A stretch of 64,000 bases of DNA from Desulfosporosinus sp. (GCA_003513495.1 DOPM01000055.1:62001-126000), one strand, 5' to 3'. Shown: positions 16,839 to 27,126, counted from the stretch's first letter. Program-made: numbers and translations. Notes: generated by a model not told the origin, from the letters alone.

Positions 16839-17282
16839 TTATTCTAGCTCTTGCAACTTTTGGTTCATTTTCATTAATCCTTTGTACAGCGAAGCTACCT
16901 CGTCTGGAGTAAAATCAGAAAATAATTCAGCAATCAACCGTATACCTTCTTCTTGATGTTTATCCCAAAAGTCCGCCGACTTCTCCGTTGATCTTAACCG
17001 AGTAACCCTGCGATCCTCTGGGTCCTTTTCCAAGACCATAAAATTCTTCTCTTGTAGTTTCAAGGCAATCGACTTTACATTCTGATAAGAACTCCCCATA
17101 GCTTCTGCCACCTCCATTAAGGTAGGTGATGATTGACTCAATTTCTCGATCATGGCTGTAAGAAACCACTGTTTTGCAGTCAGTTCATGTTTAGCCAGAG
17201 TACGATCTACGATTACCTGCAGTTTATTGGGGATCAGAAACAAGCTGCCGAAAATAAACCTTTGCTGTTCTAAAATATCCAC
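16839..17282 (-). CDS. MarR-family transcriptional regulator
   Basis: A 147-residue MarR protein with the winged-helix core LTAKQWFLTAMIEKL, LMEVAEAMGSSYQNVKSIALKL and the wing EKDPEDRRVTRLRST, flanked by dimerisation helices. The GTG start follows GGGGTGG. Paired with the DUF6544 gene downstream. Two similar sites in its promoter suggest autoregulation. The ligand is unknown. Confidence 0.88.
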   Translation of the reverse strand: MDILEQQRFIFGSLFLIPNKLQVIVDRTLAKHELTAKQWFLTAMIEKLSQSSPTLMEVAEAMGSSYQNVKSIALKLQEKNFMVLEKDPEDRRVTRLRSTEKSADFWDKHQEEGIRLIAELFSDFTPDEVASLYKGLMKMNQKLQELE

Positions 17283-17349
17283 GTTACCACCCCTTTTCTG
17301 AAAGGTATCAGGGACCTCGGAAGGTTTCTAATAAACCCTTACGTTTGAA

Positions 17350-17388
17350 TAGGTAATATGTTACCTATATACATAATATATTACCTAT
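17350..17388. promoter_or_regulatory. Tandem MarR-type operator sites
   Basis: TAGGTAATATGTTACCTA is an 18-base palindrome (17350-17367), and a near copy of its right half, ATAATATATTACCTAT, follows at 17373-17388. Both lie within 110 bases upstream of the marR start. Confidence 0.75.
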
Positions 17389-17532
17389 TGCATCGAATGT
17401 CAACCATAGATTCTGATTTTCTGGACAACAAGAACAGAAGTGCAAATCATATTACAGATTAGCACGTCTGTTATGCAAATTCGTCCAGCATTGGCAATCG
17501 TATTATCCATACCCGAACACTCGCAATTTAAA

Positions 17533-18207
17533 TTATGGGGTATGTTCTTTATTTCTATCATTTTCCTCAAGCAATCTCGTATAGTAAAATCCGCTGGTAT
17601 ATAATGCTCCTGCAGGATTATGAGCAAGTACACGATCCTTAGTAATAAGCGTTGTCACAGGTGCCTCAGAGAACTTAATAAATATTGAGTCATGACCAAC
17701 ACAAAGCCCCACTATCACATTTAAGTCTGTCTTCTCTTTATTAAGTAACTTTGCTTGCAAAACAGGATTACATAAGGATTCATGACTATCTTTTTTTATT
17801 TTAAACGTTTCGTCTATCCCAATTTCTGTTTTGTCAGTTGAGCTTACTTTGCAGATCACACAATAACTTTCCAGCCCTTTTGAATTAAGTATTTTTGCAA
17901 AGGTTTTAGCTTCACTCATTAAACCAACACAGGTTGCGATCCCGATTTTTTTTGCACCAATTCTTTTAGCAAATAGAACAATTTCCTCTACACGAGTTAT
18001 CTTACCAAAGTATGTCCCCTCAATCTCTGCTGCCGCATGGGAGAACTTGGAAACGAACTCATCCTTTAGATAAAGCCCATTCGCTTCTTCGATCATTTCA
18101 TTATCAGTATTCGTTGTAAGGCAGAATTGCGGAAAGCTTTTTTCTCTCCTATAGCAGTTTACAGATCCACAGTCTTCGCAACTTAGATTCTTTGTCTCTT
18201 CACTCAT
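17533..18207 (-). CDS. DUF1847-type Cys-rich protein
   Basis: A 224-residue cytosolic protein with an N-terminal Cys cluster (SCEDCGSVNCYRREKSFPQFC) likely to bind metal, and a Rossmann-like middle (RIGAKKIGIATCVGLMSEAK). Later conserved cysteines occur in SYCVICKVSS, ESLCNPVLQA and VIVGLCVGHD. This arrangement fits DUF1847, found in anaerobes and of unknown function. ATG at 18207 follows AAAGGGGGAT; an upstream in-frame start has no such site. No operon partner is evident. Confidence 0.75.
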   Translation of the reverse strand: MSEETKNLSCEDCGSVNCYRREKSFPQFCLTTNTDNEMIEEANGLYLKDEFVSKFSHAAAEIEGTYFGKITRVEEIVLFAKRIGAKKIGIATCVGLMSEAKTFAKILNSKGLESYCVICKVSSTDKTEIGIDETFKIKKDSHESLCNPVLQAKLLNKEKTDLNVIVGLCVGHDSIFIKFSEAPVTTLITKDRVLAHNPAGALYTSGFYYTRLLEENDRNKEHTP

Positions 18208-18321
18208 TTTGCATCCCCCTTTAAACCTCTTTTCTTCAATTTTCTTTAGTTTCCTTCTTTTTGTCAATTAAGACGCGAAGAAGCTTGAAAAACTGGCCGA
18301 CATATGTAATATTTAATAGCT

Positions 18322-18801
18322 TCAAAAATAGTCCGGGAGTGAATCTATAGAACAATTTAAAAGTTCATTCCAGCTATCGTCATTACAATATACCATGCAG
18401 ATGCTTTTTTCATATTTTTGAAATTTAGAAGGTAATATTCTAAAGCTAAATTTTTCATAAAACTTAGGGTTTATATCTGAGAACAAAAAAATAAAAGTAT
18501 CTTCTTTTTCTTTTATGCAGTTTTTCAACAATTCCTTTGCATAACCTTTGCCGGCATGACTTTTTGGAGTTAAAACAGACCCTATGCCATATACTCTTTT
18601 TCCGATAATATCCTTCAGTTTTAATAATATTAGAGAGCATACTATTTCGTTATTGACATCTATGACATACCTTGTACCATACGCATGCTCCTTGGCATTA
18701 TCGCTACGATATTGTTCAAACGTCCTGTTTTTGCTCCACTCCTTATAACCTTCAATAAATATTAAATCTATCTCTTGAGGCAGTGCCTGTCTAAAAATCA
18801 T
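18322..18801 (-). CDS. GNAT-family N-acetyltransferase
   Basis: A 159-residue acetyltransferase. The acetyl-CoA-binding segment is VYGIGSVLTPKSHAGKGYAKELLKNCI (about residues 88-114), with the usual preceding beta strand. The substrate is unknown. AAAAAGGAG precedes the ATG. Gene stands alone between DUF1847 and the ABC permease. Low G+C is the same as its neighbours. Confidence 0.75.
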   Translation of the reverse strand: MIFRQALPQEIDLIFIEGYKEWSKNRTFEQYRSDNAKEHAYGTRYVIDVNNEIVCSLILLKLKDIIGKRVYGIGSVLTPKSHAGKGYAKELLKNCIKEKEDTFIFLFSDINPKFYEKFSFRILPSKFQKYEKSICMVYCNDDSWNELLNCSIDSLPDYF

Positions 18802-18908
18802 ATTAACAGTCTCCTTTTTAGTTATCTAGATCGAGAGGCCTTCAATGCTTACTAAAAGGAATGAGCCAGCAGCCGTTCACCGGCAATGGACTGTGGTCGA
18901 CGGCGGCC

Positions 18909-21509
18909 CTAGATATTCTCCTGCTTGAGGGCATCAATAATATTTTCCTTCTTAACTTTGGCGCTGGAGTACAGCATTGCTGAACTAACGATGATAAACA
19001 CGGCCGCAATAACATATAAAATGCTTATCCAAGGAAGGGCGAAGCTATAGCTAAAGCTGTTCATCAATGACCTATGGATTAAATACATCACGATTATGCT
19101 AATCGGAAGTCCGTAGAACAAGGACTTAATTCCATAAAAAATACTTTCATAGTTTATCATTTTACTAAAGCCCTTTGGGGTCATCCCCACAGATTTTAGC
19201 ATTGCGAATTCTCGCTTTCGAAGAGAAATACTCGTTGAGATCGTATTAAAAATGTTGGCAATCGAAATCGCCGTAATTAATACTATAAAGCCATAGGTAA
19301 ACACCGACATAAACAGGATCATCTGTTCTTCTTGCTGTCTGCTTCGGTAAACATTGTAAATAGAAAGATTGTTCTCCTTCAGATCCTCAATTTGGTGTTG
19401 AGTCGCCATTGGATCAGTACTTTTCAGTAAGAGTCGCGTATGAACGTTGGGAATCTCTTTATCACCCATTAATTGATCCAGGACTTGTTCAGAGACAATG
19501 ATCGTTAAACCGCCTACTCCTGCTGGAAAGACCCCCATCGGCGATTGATCAGTCAAGGCGGCGATTTCTATTTGATTTAAATGCCTCTCTTCTTCTGCCT
19601 CTCCAACAGTATAAAATAAATCAATGGTTTCACCTATTTTGGTATTTATAGCCTTCGTTTCTACATATTTCTCTGCTTCCCTATCCTTATAAGGGATGGT
19701 CTCTATCACAATTCCAGTTAAATTATCCGGATTTACCAACTGTTCGTAATCTGCACCAATCTTATCCGCGTAGGCTTGCAGACTCTCCTCATTTAAAGCA
19801 TGCAAATCGATATAGTAACGATATCTTCCATTCTCAAGCATACTCTTATCTTTATTCAATGAATCTTGTAATTCCTTGGCCATTGACTCTTGCTTCACCC
19901 AAGCGTTCAACGTTAATTCTCTCATAAGACTATATTCCGTTACATTATCTAGGGAAGCAATTGATTTCATCAACTGATCAACAGTTTCTGTATATTCGTT
20001 ATCCATTGATACTTGAATATCAAAATTCACGCCATCCTGTGAGAGCTCTAGAGATTTTGTTAAATTGGCGGTAAAAAATGATACTGCTAAAAACAGAACA
20101 ATGCTTATGACGAGTGAAAATACCGTTGCTTGGTACCTGCGTTTGTTTCTTTTTAAGTTTTTTAAGCCTATTTCTGCTTCAATTCCGAATAGCTTGCGCA
20201 TGAACTTTGACGTTTTTACTGCTTTACCTGTCAGCTTAACATCGGCTGTTTGTCGAATCGCATCAATAGCAGAGATTTTAGATGCCTTTCTGGCTGGCAG
20301 ATACGCTGAAATGAAGATCGTCAGCATTGAAATTACACAGGCAGCCAAAATCGACAAAGGGGTTACGGACACCGTTAACGTTACTCCCCCTCTTAACGCT
20401 CCTTGGATCATCGGGTTTACGAACCAAAAGGTAATGCCCATTCCGCCAAGACCACAAAGGATTCCAAGAGGGATACTGATCAAACCAATGATTGCTGCCT
20501 CAAATAACACCGAGTTTCTTTTCTGCCTTTTCGTAGCCCCCACGCTGGAAAGCATGCCTAAATGACGGGAACGTTCTGACACGGAAATAGCGAAGGCATT
20601 ATAGATTAACGAAACAGCACCTATAATAATGATCCCCATAATGACCGCGGATAGTGAATATATAGTGTTGTTCAAGTTATCGTTATTCGTGACCCCATAA
20701 TAGCGCAGTAAACTGTTATTAAATTGGATCTTATCGACTTGAATTTGGTTTTTCTTAGCTAGCTCTTCTGCATGAGTGTATAGTGAGCTTTTAACTTTAT
20801 TTAGTACAACCGAGGCATTAACAGTCTCATTTGCTCCTATCATGCTCTCATCGATATAGGTTATAATCGTATACCCGGCTGCCCATGTTGGTTCCCAGGT
20901 AGGTCGTTTGATAATTCCTACAACCGTATAGCTCTTAGTTATACTACCTTTTAATGTTTCGGTTTTTTTACCATTCTCTAATTGTAATGGGGCACGCTGA
21001 AAAAGTTCTTGAACACTGTCTTTGTTGAACCGTTTACCAATATCAAGTATTAAGCGATCCCCAATCTCGTAGTTTACTTTGGCATTTTCCGCAATTTCTT
21101 CTGAAATGACAACTTCATTGTCCTTCTGAGGAAGCCGCCCTTGACTTAATTCAATGGGAAACTGCTCAAACCCTTCGGCATTATACTCCTTGATAAATAA
21201 ATAGGGCTTATTTCTATTTTGCCCTTCCTCTAAAAGAGCATAGCCACGATCTCTTGAGATGACAAGAGTTTTCGTTGCTTCATCGTTCTTTACCGCTTCG
21301 AGCTGCTCCTTGTTCACATCATTGTAAAGAACATGCCATTCTCCATCACTGGCAATGGTCTGCCTTTGCAATAATTCCATAAAAGACACAGTAATAGTTG
21401 CAACCGCCGTCACCATGGCGACTGAAATAATCACTCCAAGGATTGTTACTAGGGTTCGTCGTTTGTTTTGTTTCAAATGTCTTATGGTTAGTTTATTAAT
21501 AATGTTCAT
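18909..21509 (-). CDS. FtsX-family ABC transporter permease
   Basis: An 866-residue membrane protein with two FtsX domains. A first helix follows RHLKQNKRRTLVTILGVIIS; three helices at about 285-410 end in PARKASKISAIDAIRQ; a fifth follows GLKNLKRNKRRYQATVFSLVIS near 465; three more end the protein. Two large extracytoplasmic parts (about 45-280 and 490-730) presumably contact substrate. The start codon overlaps the ATPase stop. With the ATPase, regulator and kinase it forms an export or sensing module like those for peptide antibiotics. Confidence 0.88.
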   Translation of the reverse strand: MNIINKLTIRHLKQNKRRTLVTILGVIISVAMVTAVATITVSFMELLQRQTIASDGEWHVLYNDVNKEQLEAVKNDEATKTLVISRDRGYALLEEGQNRNKPYLFIKEYNAEGFEQFPIELSQGRLPQKDNEVVISEEIAENAKVNYEIGDRLILDIGKRFNKDSVQELFQRAPLQLENGKKTETLKGSITKSYTVVGIIKRPTWEPTWAAGYTIITYIDESMIGANETVNASVVLNKVKSSLYTHAEELAKKNQIQVDKIQFNNSLLRYYGVTNNDNLNNTIYSLSAVIMGIIIIGAVSLIYNAFAISVSERSRHLGMLSSVGATKRQKRNSVLFEAAIIGLISIPLGILCGLGGMGITFWFVNPMIQGALRGGVTLTVSVTPLSILAACVISMLTIFISAYLPARKASKISAIDAIRQTADVKLTGKAVKTSKFMRKLFGIEAEIGLKNLKRNKRRYQATVFSLVISIVLFLAVSFFTANLTKSLELSQDGVNFDIQVSMDNEYTETVDQLMKSIASLDNVTEYSLMRELTLNAWVKQESMAKELQDSLNKDKSMLENGRYRYYIDLHALNEESLQAYADKIGADYEQLVNPDNLTGIVIETIPYKDREAEKYVETKAINTKIGETIDLFYTVGEAEEERHLNQIEIAALTDQSPMGVFPAGVGGLTIIVSEQVLDQLMGDKEIPNVHTRLLLKSTDPMATQHQIEDLKENNLSIYNVYRSRQQEEQMILFMSVFTYGFIVLITAISIANIFNTISTSISLRKREFAMLKSVGMTPKGFSKMINYESIFYGIKSLFYGLPISIIVMYLIHRSLMNSFSYSFALPWISILYVIAAVFIIVSSAMLYSSAKVKKENIIDALKQENI

Positions 21510-22189
21510 CGACGAAGCACCTCATCCTTCGTGATTCGCCCATCTTCTATGGTCATGATTCGATCTGCCTGTAGGGCTATACGCTCATCATGGGTAATTA
21601 CAATCAGGGTTTGTCGAAATGTTTTATTGAACATTTTAAGAAGCTCAATAATTTCATAACTGCTTTTGCTGTCAAGATTTCCTGTAGGTTCATCCGCCAA
21701 CATGAGTGCAGGATTATTTATTAAGGCTCGTCCTATTGACACTCTTTGCTGTTGACCTCCTGAAAGCTGATTGGGCAGATGGTTTAAGCGCTCGGTTAAA
21801 CCTAGTGTTCGGATTATTTCATTAAGCTGCTCTTTATCTGCCTTGCGCCCGTCCAACAATAATGGCAGGGTAATGTTTTCCTCTACACTCAGAACGGGTA
21901 TAAGGTTATAAAATTGATAAATAAGACCGATTTGTCTGCGTCTAAAGATGGCCAGCTTTGTTTCGTCAAGTGCATAAACATCCGTATTTTCAATTAATAC
22001 CTTGCCGCTTGTGGGTGTATCCACACCACCCAAGGTATGCAGCAGTGTCGATTTCCCAGAACCTGATGGTCCAATAATTGCAACAAATTCACCTTTGCTT
22101 ACAGAAAACGAAATATTATCAAGTGCCATGACGGCGGTTTCACCATTACCATAGATTTTAGACAGATTTTCTACTCTTAATATTTCCAT
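21506..22189 (-). CDS. ABC transporter ATPase (LolD/BceA type)
   Basis: A 227-residue ATPase with Walker A GPSGSGKST, signature NQLSGGQQQRVSIGRAL, Walker B LMLADEPTGNLDS and the switch His in IVITHD. It belongs to the MacB/LolD/BceA group that pairs with FtsX permeases. ATG at 22189 lies 8 bases after AAGGAG; an earlier in-frame GTG overlaps that site. It sits directly after the kinase gene and overlaps the permease by four bases. Confidence 0.92.
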   Translation of the reverse strand: MEILRVENLSKIYGNGETAVMALDNISFSVSKGEFVAIIGPSGSGKSTLLHTLGGVDTPTSGKVLIENTDVYALDETKLAIFRRRQIGLIYQFYNLIPVLSVEENITLPLLLDGRKADKEQLNEIIRTLGLTERLNHLPNQLSGGQQQRVSIGRALINNPALMLADEPTGNLDSKSSYEIIELLKMFNKTFRQTLIVITHDERIALQADRIMTIEDGRITKDEVLRR

Positions 22190-22281
22190 ACTAACCACTC
22201 CTTTTCCGATTTCCTATAATGTTTAATGTTAGTATAGCTGCCTAATATAGCTCTACAGTGACTAGTTGGGTGACAATTTTG

Positions 22282-23278
22282 TCACACAATACTTTTATAA
22301 AACTTGATCACAAATTGGGTCCCTTGATCCTTTTCACTGGTAACTTCTATACTACCACCTTGGTTTATGACAATGCTTTTTGACATGGCCAACCCAATCC
22401 CAATACTGTCACTGTGCGCATTTCTCCCTTTATAAAACCGATCAAATATGTAGGGCAAGTCATGCTTATTGATACCCTTACCCTGATCGTATATCTTAAT
22501 CAGGGTATAAATTGGGGTTTCACTATAGCTAATACCGATCAATCCACCGCAAGGTGTATGCTCGAGACAATTTTTAATAATATTTGTCAAGGCTTCTGCC
22601 GACCAATTAAAATCCCCCCTAAATTCAGTATGCTCATCTCCACTGATTTCAAGGGTTTGCTCTTTTATTTCCATGGGAATTAGTAAATGTTCAATGGACC
22701 GTGTGATAAGGTCTTGTACATTTACAGGCTCTTTCTTAAACGTAATTGTACCTGCATCAATCTTTGACAGCTTGAGCAGGGATGCCACAAGCCATTGAAG
22801 TCTTTCAAGCTGTGAACGAATATTTTGTGTAAATTCCACACGCTTATCCAGGGGTAAGTGTTCATCACTAATCAGGTCTGTCATAACAGACATTGAGGTG
22901 ATAGGAGTTTTCAGCTGATGTGAAATATCTGAGATTGAATCTGCAAGATAACGCTTGTCTTTTTTCAAGAGTCTTGCTTGAGAGGGTTACTGTTACTTTA
23001 TATAGTTCACTTTTAAGAATGCTAAGTTCGCCTTCATCATTATCTCTAATATCAAGTGAGTATTCGCCGCCTGCAATTCGCTTTAGATATTCCGTCAGCC
23101 TTTCTATTTGCCGATATCTCCATCTTGTAAACATGAACGATACGGCACCCATTAAAAGCAACGCTAACAAGGCGATGATCCCTGAGACGGGATTAAAAAA
23201 ATAGCAGGCAACAAAACCTACTATTGTAACTGAAGCCAGAAGTGTGATGTATAGTTTAATTTCTTTATTTCGCAGCAA
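22282..23278 (-). pseudogene. Sensor histidine kinase with a frameshift
   Basis: Two overlapping frames together make one kinase of about 330 residues. The first (from a TTG at 23278) encodes two membrane helices and a HAMP-like linker up to VTVTLSS. The second resumes with KKDKRYLADSISDISHQLKT (H box), LTNIIKNCLEHTPCGG (N box), IYDQGKGI, FDRFYKG and SIGIGLAMSK. Near 22980 the sequence CTCTCAAGCAAG lacks one base relative to a frame reading SQARLLKKDKR. Either the kinase is broken in this strain or the base was lost in sequencing. Its gene starts two bases after the regulator stop. Confidence 0.8.
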
Positions 23279-23279
23279 C

Positions 23280-23957
23280 TTAGCTGCCCCCTTTATATCC
23301 GATTCTGCGAATCGTTTTTATAATTGATGGGTTCTGACTATCATCCTCGATCTTTTCGCGCAGACGTTTAATATAGACTGTTAAGGTATTATCATTGACA
23401 AATTCCCCTGCAAAATCCCAGAGACCTTCTAGAAGCTGATTACGACTAAGGACTTGTCCCTCGTTATTAGCAAATAATAAGAGCAAGCGATACTCAAGAG
23501 AGGTTAATACAATTTCCTGCTCTCCTTTATAGACCTTTGCCTGAGCAGTATCTATCTTAAGATTGCTAAACTTATAAACTGTTTTTACAAGTTCTGTCTT
23601 GTCATACCTGCGAGTAACAGATTTAAGACGAGAGAGCAGCTCTCTTATTCGAAATGGCTTTGTTATATAGTCATCAGCGCCCATATCAAGCCCCATAACG
23701 ACATTAACCTCGTCATCGATTGCCGTTAAAAATATAACCGGGATATCTTCCTTGGCCTTGATTAATTGGCAAAGATCATAGCCGCTTCCATCCGGAAGGG
23801 ATAGGTCAAGGATCGCTAAGTCAAAGCTATTTTTATTAATTGTAGTTTTTGCAGACTTTACATCCAAACAGTGAGTTACAAGATATCCCTCTTGGGTAAG
23901 TGAGTAGCAAAGACCTGACGCAATAATACGATCGTCTTCCACGAATAGTATTTTCAT
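23280..23957 (-). CDS. OmpR-family response regulator of the ABC module
   Basis: A 225-residue regulator with acidic pocket LFVEDDR, phosphorylated Asp in LAILDLSLPDGSG, and Lys in DDYITKPF, then a winged helix with LTSLEYRLLLLFANNEGQVL and NTLTVYIKRLREKIEDD. ATG at 23957 (MKILFVEDD) is chosen; longer starts to 24014 overlap the upstream reductase gene. It is followed immediately by the frameshifted kinase and then the ABC transporter, so it should regulate that transporter. If the kinase is dead, its control is uncoupled. Confidence 0.9.
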   Translation of the reverse strand: MKILFVEDDRIIASGLCYSLTQEGYLVTHCLDVKSAKTTINKNSFDLAILDLSLPDGSGYDLCQLIKAKEDIPVIFLTAIDDEVNVVMGLDMGADDYITKPFRIRELLSRLKSVTRRYDKTELVKTVYKFSNLKIDTAQAKVYKGEQEIVLTSLEYRLLLLFANNEGQVLSRNQLLEGLWDFAGEFVNDNTLTVYIKRLREKIEDDSQNPSIIKTIRRIGYKGGS

Positions 23958-23976
23958 TTTGCCCTGATCTCCTTGT

Positions 23977-24624
23977 TTAAATTTCATTGGAAAGATACGT
24001 AAATATTCCCTCACTTCTACTCTGAGCAGCCTTATACATTCCTTTGGCCACTCTTTTAGCGTCTATAGGCTTATATTTTTTCAGTGGTCCTATGAAGATA
24101 AATGAAATTCCTTTGGTTAAATAAGCCGATATCGACTCACCAATACGAAACTCTTTTCTATCGCCAAGCAATAATGAAGGTCGAAAGATATGTAAAGACT
24201 TAATCGATATCATTTTAAGTTCTTCTTCGAGGAGACCTTTCATACGAGAATAGAACACTGGGGACTTAGGGTTTGCCCCCATTGAACTGATGACTAGGAA
24301 TTTTTCAACCTTCATTTCCTTTGCAAGCTTTGCTAATTCCAGAGGATATTCAACATCGACCTTTTTGAACGCCGCCTGACTCTTAGCTTTTTTTATCGTT
24401 GTTCCCAAACAGCAGAACACATCATTGACTTCAAAGAATTCTTTGTAGTAAGGCAAGTTATTGAATTCAATTAAGTGCTCCTCTAGTTTTAGATGTTTTA
24501 GACCGGTCGGTTTACGGACAAAGATTAAGACCCTTGAGTATTCCGTACCATTCAATAAGCAATTGAGTAATTCGCCACCAACCAACCCACTTGCACCAAC
24601 TAACAGCGCCGATTTACCTACCAT
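23977..24624 (-). CDS. NAD(P)-binding short-chain reductase-like protein
   Basis: A 215-residue Rossmann protein with the glycine motif LLVGASGLVGGELL at the N terminus and KFLVISSMGANPKSPVFYSRMKG, which places a Ser and Tyr-x-x-x-Lys as in atypical short-chain dehydrogenases (HTATIP2/NmrA-like). The reaction is unknown. CAGGAGG precedes the ATG. It ends 20 bases before the response regulator start and begins 30 bases after the terpenoid-synthase gene on the same strand, so it may belong to either transcript. Confidence 0.8.
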   Translation of the reverse strand: MVGKSALLVGASGLVGGELLNCLLNGTEYSRVLIFVRKPTGLKHLKLEEHLIEFNNLPYYKEFFEVNDVFCCLGTTIKKAKSQAAFKKVDVEYPLELAKLAKEMKVEKFLVISSMGANPKSPVFYSRMKGLLEEELKMISIKSLHIFRPSLLLGDRKEFRIGESISAYLTKGISFIFIGPLKKYKPIDAKRVAKGMYKAAQSRSEGIFTYLSNEI

Positions 24625-24654
24625 TTTATTATTCCTCCTGTTTCATTATGAGTT

Positions 24655-27093
24655 TTAATGGTCCCTTTTTACCATGTAATTCAGTAACTGCTTTAGGAAA
24701 GAAGTATTGTGTGGTATAAAGTCCAATTCCTCCATTGCCTGACAGTAATGCTCCCACATCTCTTTTCTGGCGCCTTCTAAGCCAAGGACCGTCACAAAGG
24801 TTGAATTGTTATTTGTGGAATCTTTGCCGGTCAATTTCCCCAGTAAAGCTGGATCACCTTCAGCATCCAGCAGATCATCCTTGATTTGAAAAGCAATACC
24901 TGCATGATGGGCAAATTTCTTCAAGGCCTCGATTTGCGGTTCCTTCTCCCGTGCCAAAATGGCTGGCATTACGATTGAGGCTTCGAAAGCAATCCCTGTT
25001 TTATAAAAGCACATGGTATTCAATTGCTCCAGCGTCAAGAGTTTTCCTTTGGAATCCAAGTCCATAGCCTGACCTTTGCATATATCTTCTGTCCGACGGG
25101 TTACATACTGGATCAATTGTAAGACGATGTTAGGTTCGAACCGGTCAAGAGATGCCAGTTCCTGAATAGCTCTTTGGGTAAGAAAGAGACCTGTTAATTC
25201 TGCTATAGCGATATTGTACTCTACATGTAGGGTAGGCTTGCCACGCCGAGTATCTGCATTATCTTGGGAGGGGAGATCGTCGTAAATCAGAGACGCAGTG
25301 TGCATATATGCCAAGGATCTCAGAAGCGGCGCAATTGCCTTAGGTTCTAATCCGTACCCTTTCACGCTCATGGCCCAAGCCATGAGCGGACGCACCTGCT
25401 TTCCGCCTGCTTCCAGACAATAATTTGAGGAGTCAATAAGGGTTTGGTTCAGAAGTGGATCTTCGATGGTTTTTGGGATAGTTAAGATACTGCTGATCTG
25501 TTTACTCACAGCTTTCATCGTATCCACGAAGGATTCCCGCTCGGCCCTTTCATTTTTAAGTATTGTTATTATCCTATCACGAAGCAGCTTGTCAAAGAAA
25601 TCAACATCATCCGCTTTTCGGACCACTTTTTGGAGGAGATTATTAAAGTCCGGATTTGCGGACGCAAATAGATTCATGACTTCGTCGTATTTTATATTTC
25701 CCATCCGTTCTTTGTATCGTTTCAGTCCGTTGATTGCACGGTCCAAGATCAATTCGCAGGTCTTATTGTCAGAGTGGTATACATTATGGATTAAATTTGA
25801 GATAACCGTCCAGTATAATTCAAATGGATTGATCAGATCCTGTCGCTGATTATGATATTTTAAATAATAGGTATAAGGTGTAACCGAGCCTTCCTTTAAG
25901 TCATCAAACATATCAGCGAAATCATCCGCTAACTGATTGTAAATACCATAATAAAATGTTCGGTTATCAAATCCGATATCCGCTGGTGCACTGATTACTG
26001 AGCGGGCAATTAGTCTAGACGATGACGATTTTAGGATGATGGGAATATACAAATCTTCATTGGTGTAATTAGGATTGGAAAGGTCTTTTTGGCCATCGAC
26101 TTCCTGGGAATTAAAAAATACATACGCTTGCTCAAAAAAGGATTTCTGGTTCTCGGGCTGCAGGTGCGCTTTGATGTACTCGAAGTTTTCCTGCAGTTCC
26201 AACTGAACGTATTTGAGCAGTTCGCTGTTCTTTCCCTCCCACTCAACTAATTCTGGTACACATCCGGTGATGAGTGTGGAACGAATCAGATTGGAATATC
26301 GGTTTTTCTCCTCAAAGGACAAGACGTTAGAGTCCAGCAGGTCATCAATGAGTGGATAGGTTAAACCATAGGAATAGCCGAGTCGAATAGCTTCCTCCAA
26401 TTTTCGAGAACGCACGTCTTGTGAGGTCTTGTCACTCATTTCTTCGATTTCATGCATCAGAACACCAGCAATGATTTTGATCAGTTTTCGTTGAGCATGC
26501 TCGGCCTCCAGCTCTTTCGGAAGGTGATGGGTCATAGTCTCAATTTTGTCCACCACCCAAAGCAACGTCGATTCAATGCCTTCCTTCTGAGCTTTTCGGT
26601 ACAACCCCACCATACTTATTGTCTCGGTTCTGTCTGTCTTGTCTAAAGTGACCGATGGAATCAGTTGATCTTTCAAATTATCCACTACTTTTCGGATACG
26701 TTCTTGAGTGATGGGTGAATCCAGTGCTTTGCCCAGATCACGCATGAAGATGTAAGAGATGCTTCTATCTAGATAATTGTCCAATGTACCTGTGTAATCC
26801 AGCCATCGTATATAGTTGTAATAATCCTGCGGGCTAGGTTTTTTATTTCTACCAAAACGACAGGATAGAAATGAAGGGCGATGGATATGGTTTTGTTTCC
26901 ACGACTGGATGTCGTTGATAAGGGTCGGGACATAGGTCTTGAAGGCAACCTGCTGATAGAGTGATTTAAAGTAATCGGCAGACTTCTGCTCTGCAGTTTG
27001 GTAACATTCAGCGGCATCAATGATGGTCGTATTAAATTGCTTTGGCGCTTGGATGTCCAAATTCTCGTCCCCATCTAATGGCATTTTGTACAT
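24655..27093 (-). CDS. Fused polyprenyl diphosphate synthase with an extra terpenoid-synthase-like domain
   Basis: An 812-residue protein. The C-terminal 290 residues are a trans-isoprenyl diphosphate synthase: GGKQVRP near 563, first Asp motif YDDLPSQDNADTRRGKPT (604-621), GQAMDLD (674-680) and second motif FQIKDDLLDAEGD (735-747). The N-terminal 520 residues are all-helical and have their own Asp-rich motifs, YPLIDDLLD (246-254) and QLADDFADMFDDLKEG (387-402), suggesting a second class I terpenoid fold. It could make a prenyl diphosphate and then use it. A radical SAM gene lies 34 bases upstream on the same strand. N-terminal function is inference. Confidence 0.8.
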   Translation of the reverse strand: MYKMPLDGDENLDIQAPKQFNTTIIDAAECYQTAEQKSADYFKSLYQQVAFKTYVPTLINDIQSWKQNHIHRPSFLSCRFGRNKKPSPQDYYNYIRWLDYTGTLDNYLDRSISYIFMRDLGKALDSPITQERIRKVVDNLKDQLIPSVTLDKTDRTETISMVGLYRKAQKEGIESTLLWVVDKIETMTHHLPKELEAEHAQRKLIKIIAGVLMHEIEEMSDKTSQDVRSRKLEEAIRLGYSYGLTYPLIDDLLDSNVLSFEEKNRYSNLIRSTLITGCVPELVEWEGKNSELLKYVQLELQENFEYIKAHLQPENQKSFFEQAYVFFNSQEVDGQKDLSNPNYTNEDLYIPIILKSSSSRLIARSVISAPADIGFDNRTFYYGIYNQLADDFADMFDDLKEGSVTPYTYYLKYHNQRQDLINPFELYWTVISNLIHNVYHSDNKTCELILDRAINGLKRYKERMGNIKYDEVMNLFASANPDFNNLLQKVVRKADDVDFFDKLLRDRIITILKNERAERESFVDTMKAVSKQISSILTIPKTIEDPLLNQTLIDSSNYCLEAGGKQVRPLMAWAMSVKGYGLEPKAIAPLLRSLAYMHTASLIYDDLPSQDNADTRRGKPTLHVEYNIAIAELTGLFLTQRAIQELASLDRFEPNIVLQLIQYVTRRTEDICKGQAMDLDSKGKLLTLEQLNTMCFYKTGIAFEASIVMPAILAREKEPQIEALKKFAHHAGIAFQIKDDLLDAEGDPALLGKLTGKDSTNNNSTFVTVLGLEGARKEMWEHYCQAMEELDFIPHNTSFLKQLLNYMVKRDH

Positions 27094-27126
27094 TCAGCTT
27101 CTCAGCCTCAACCCTCTTTTTATTTC

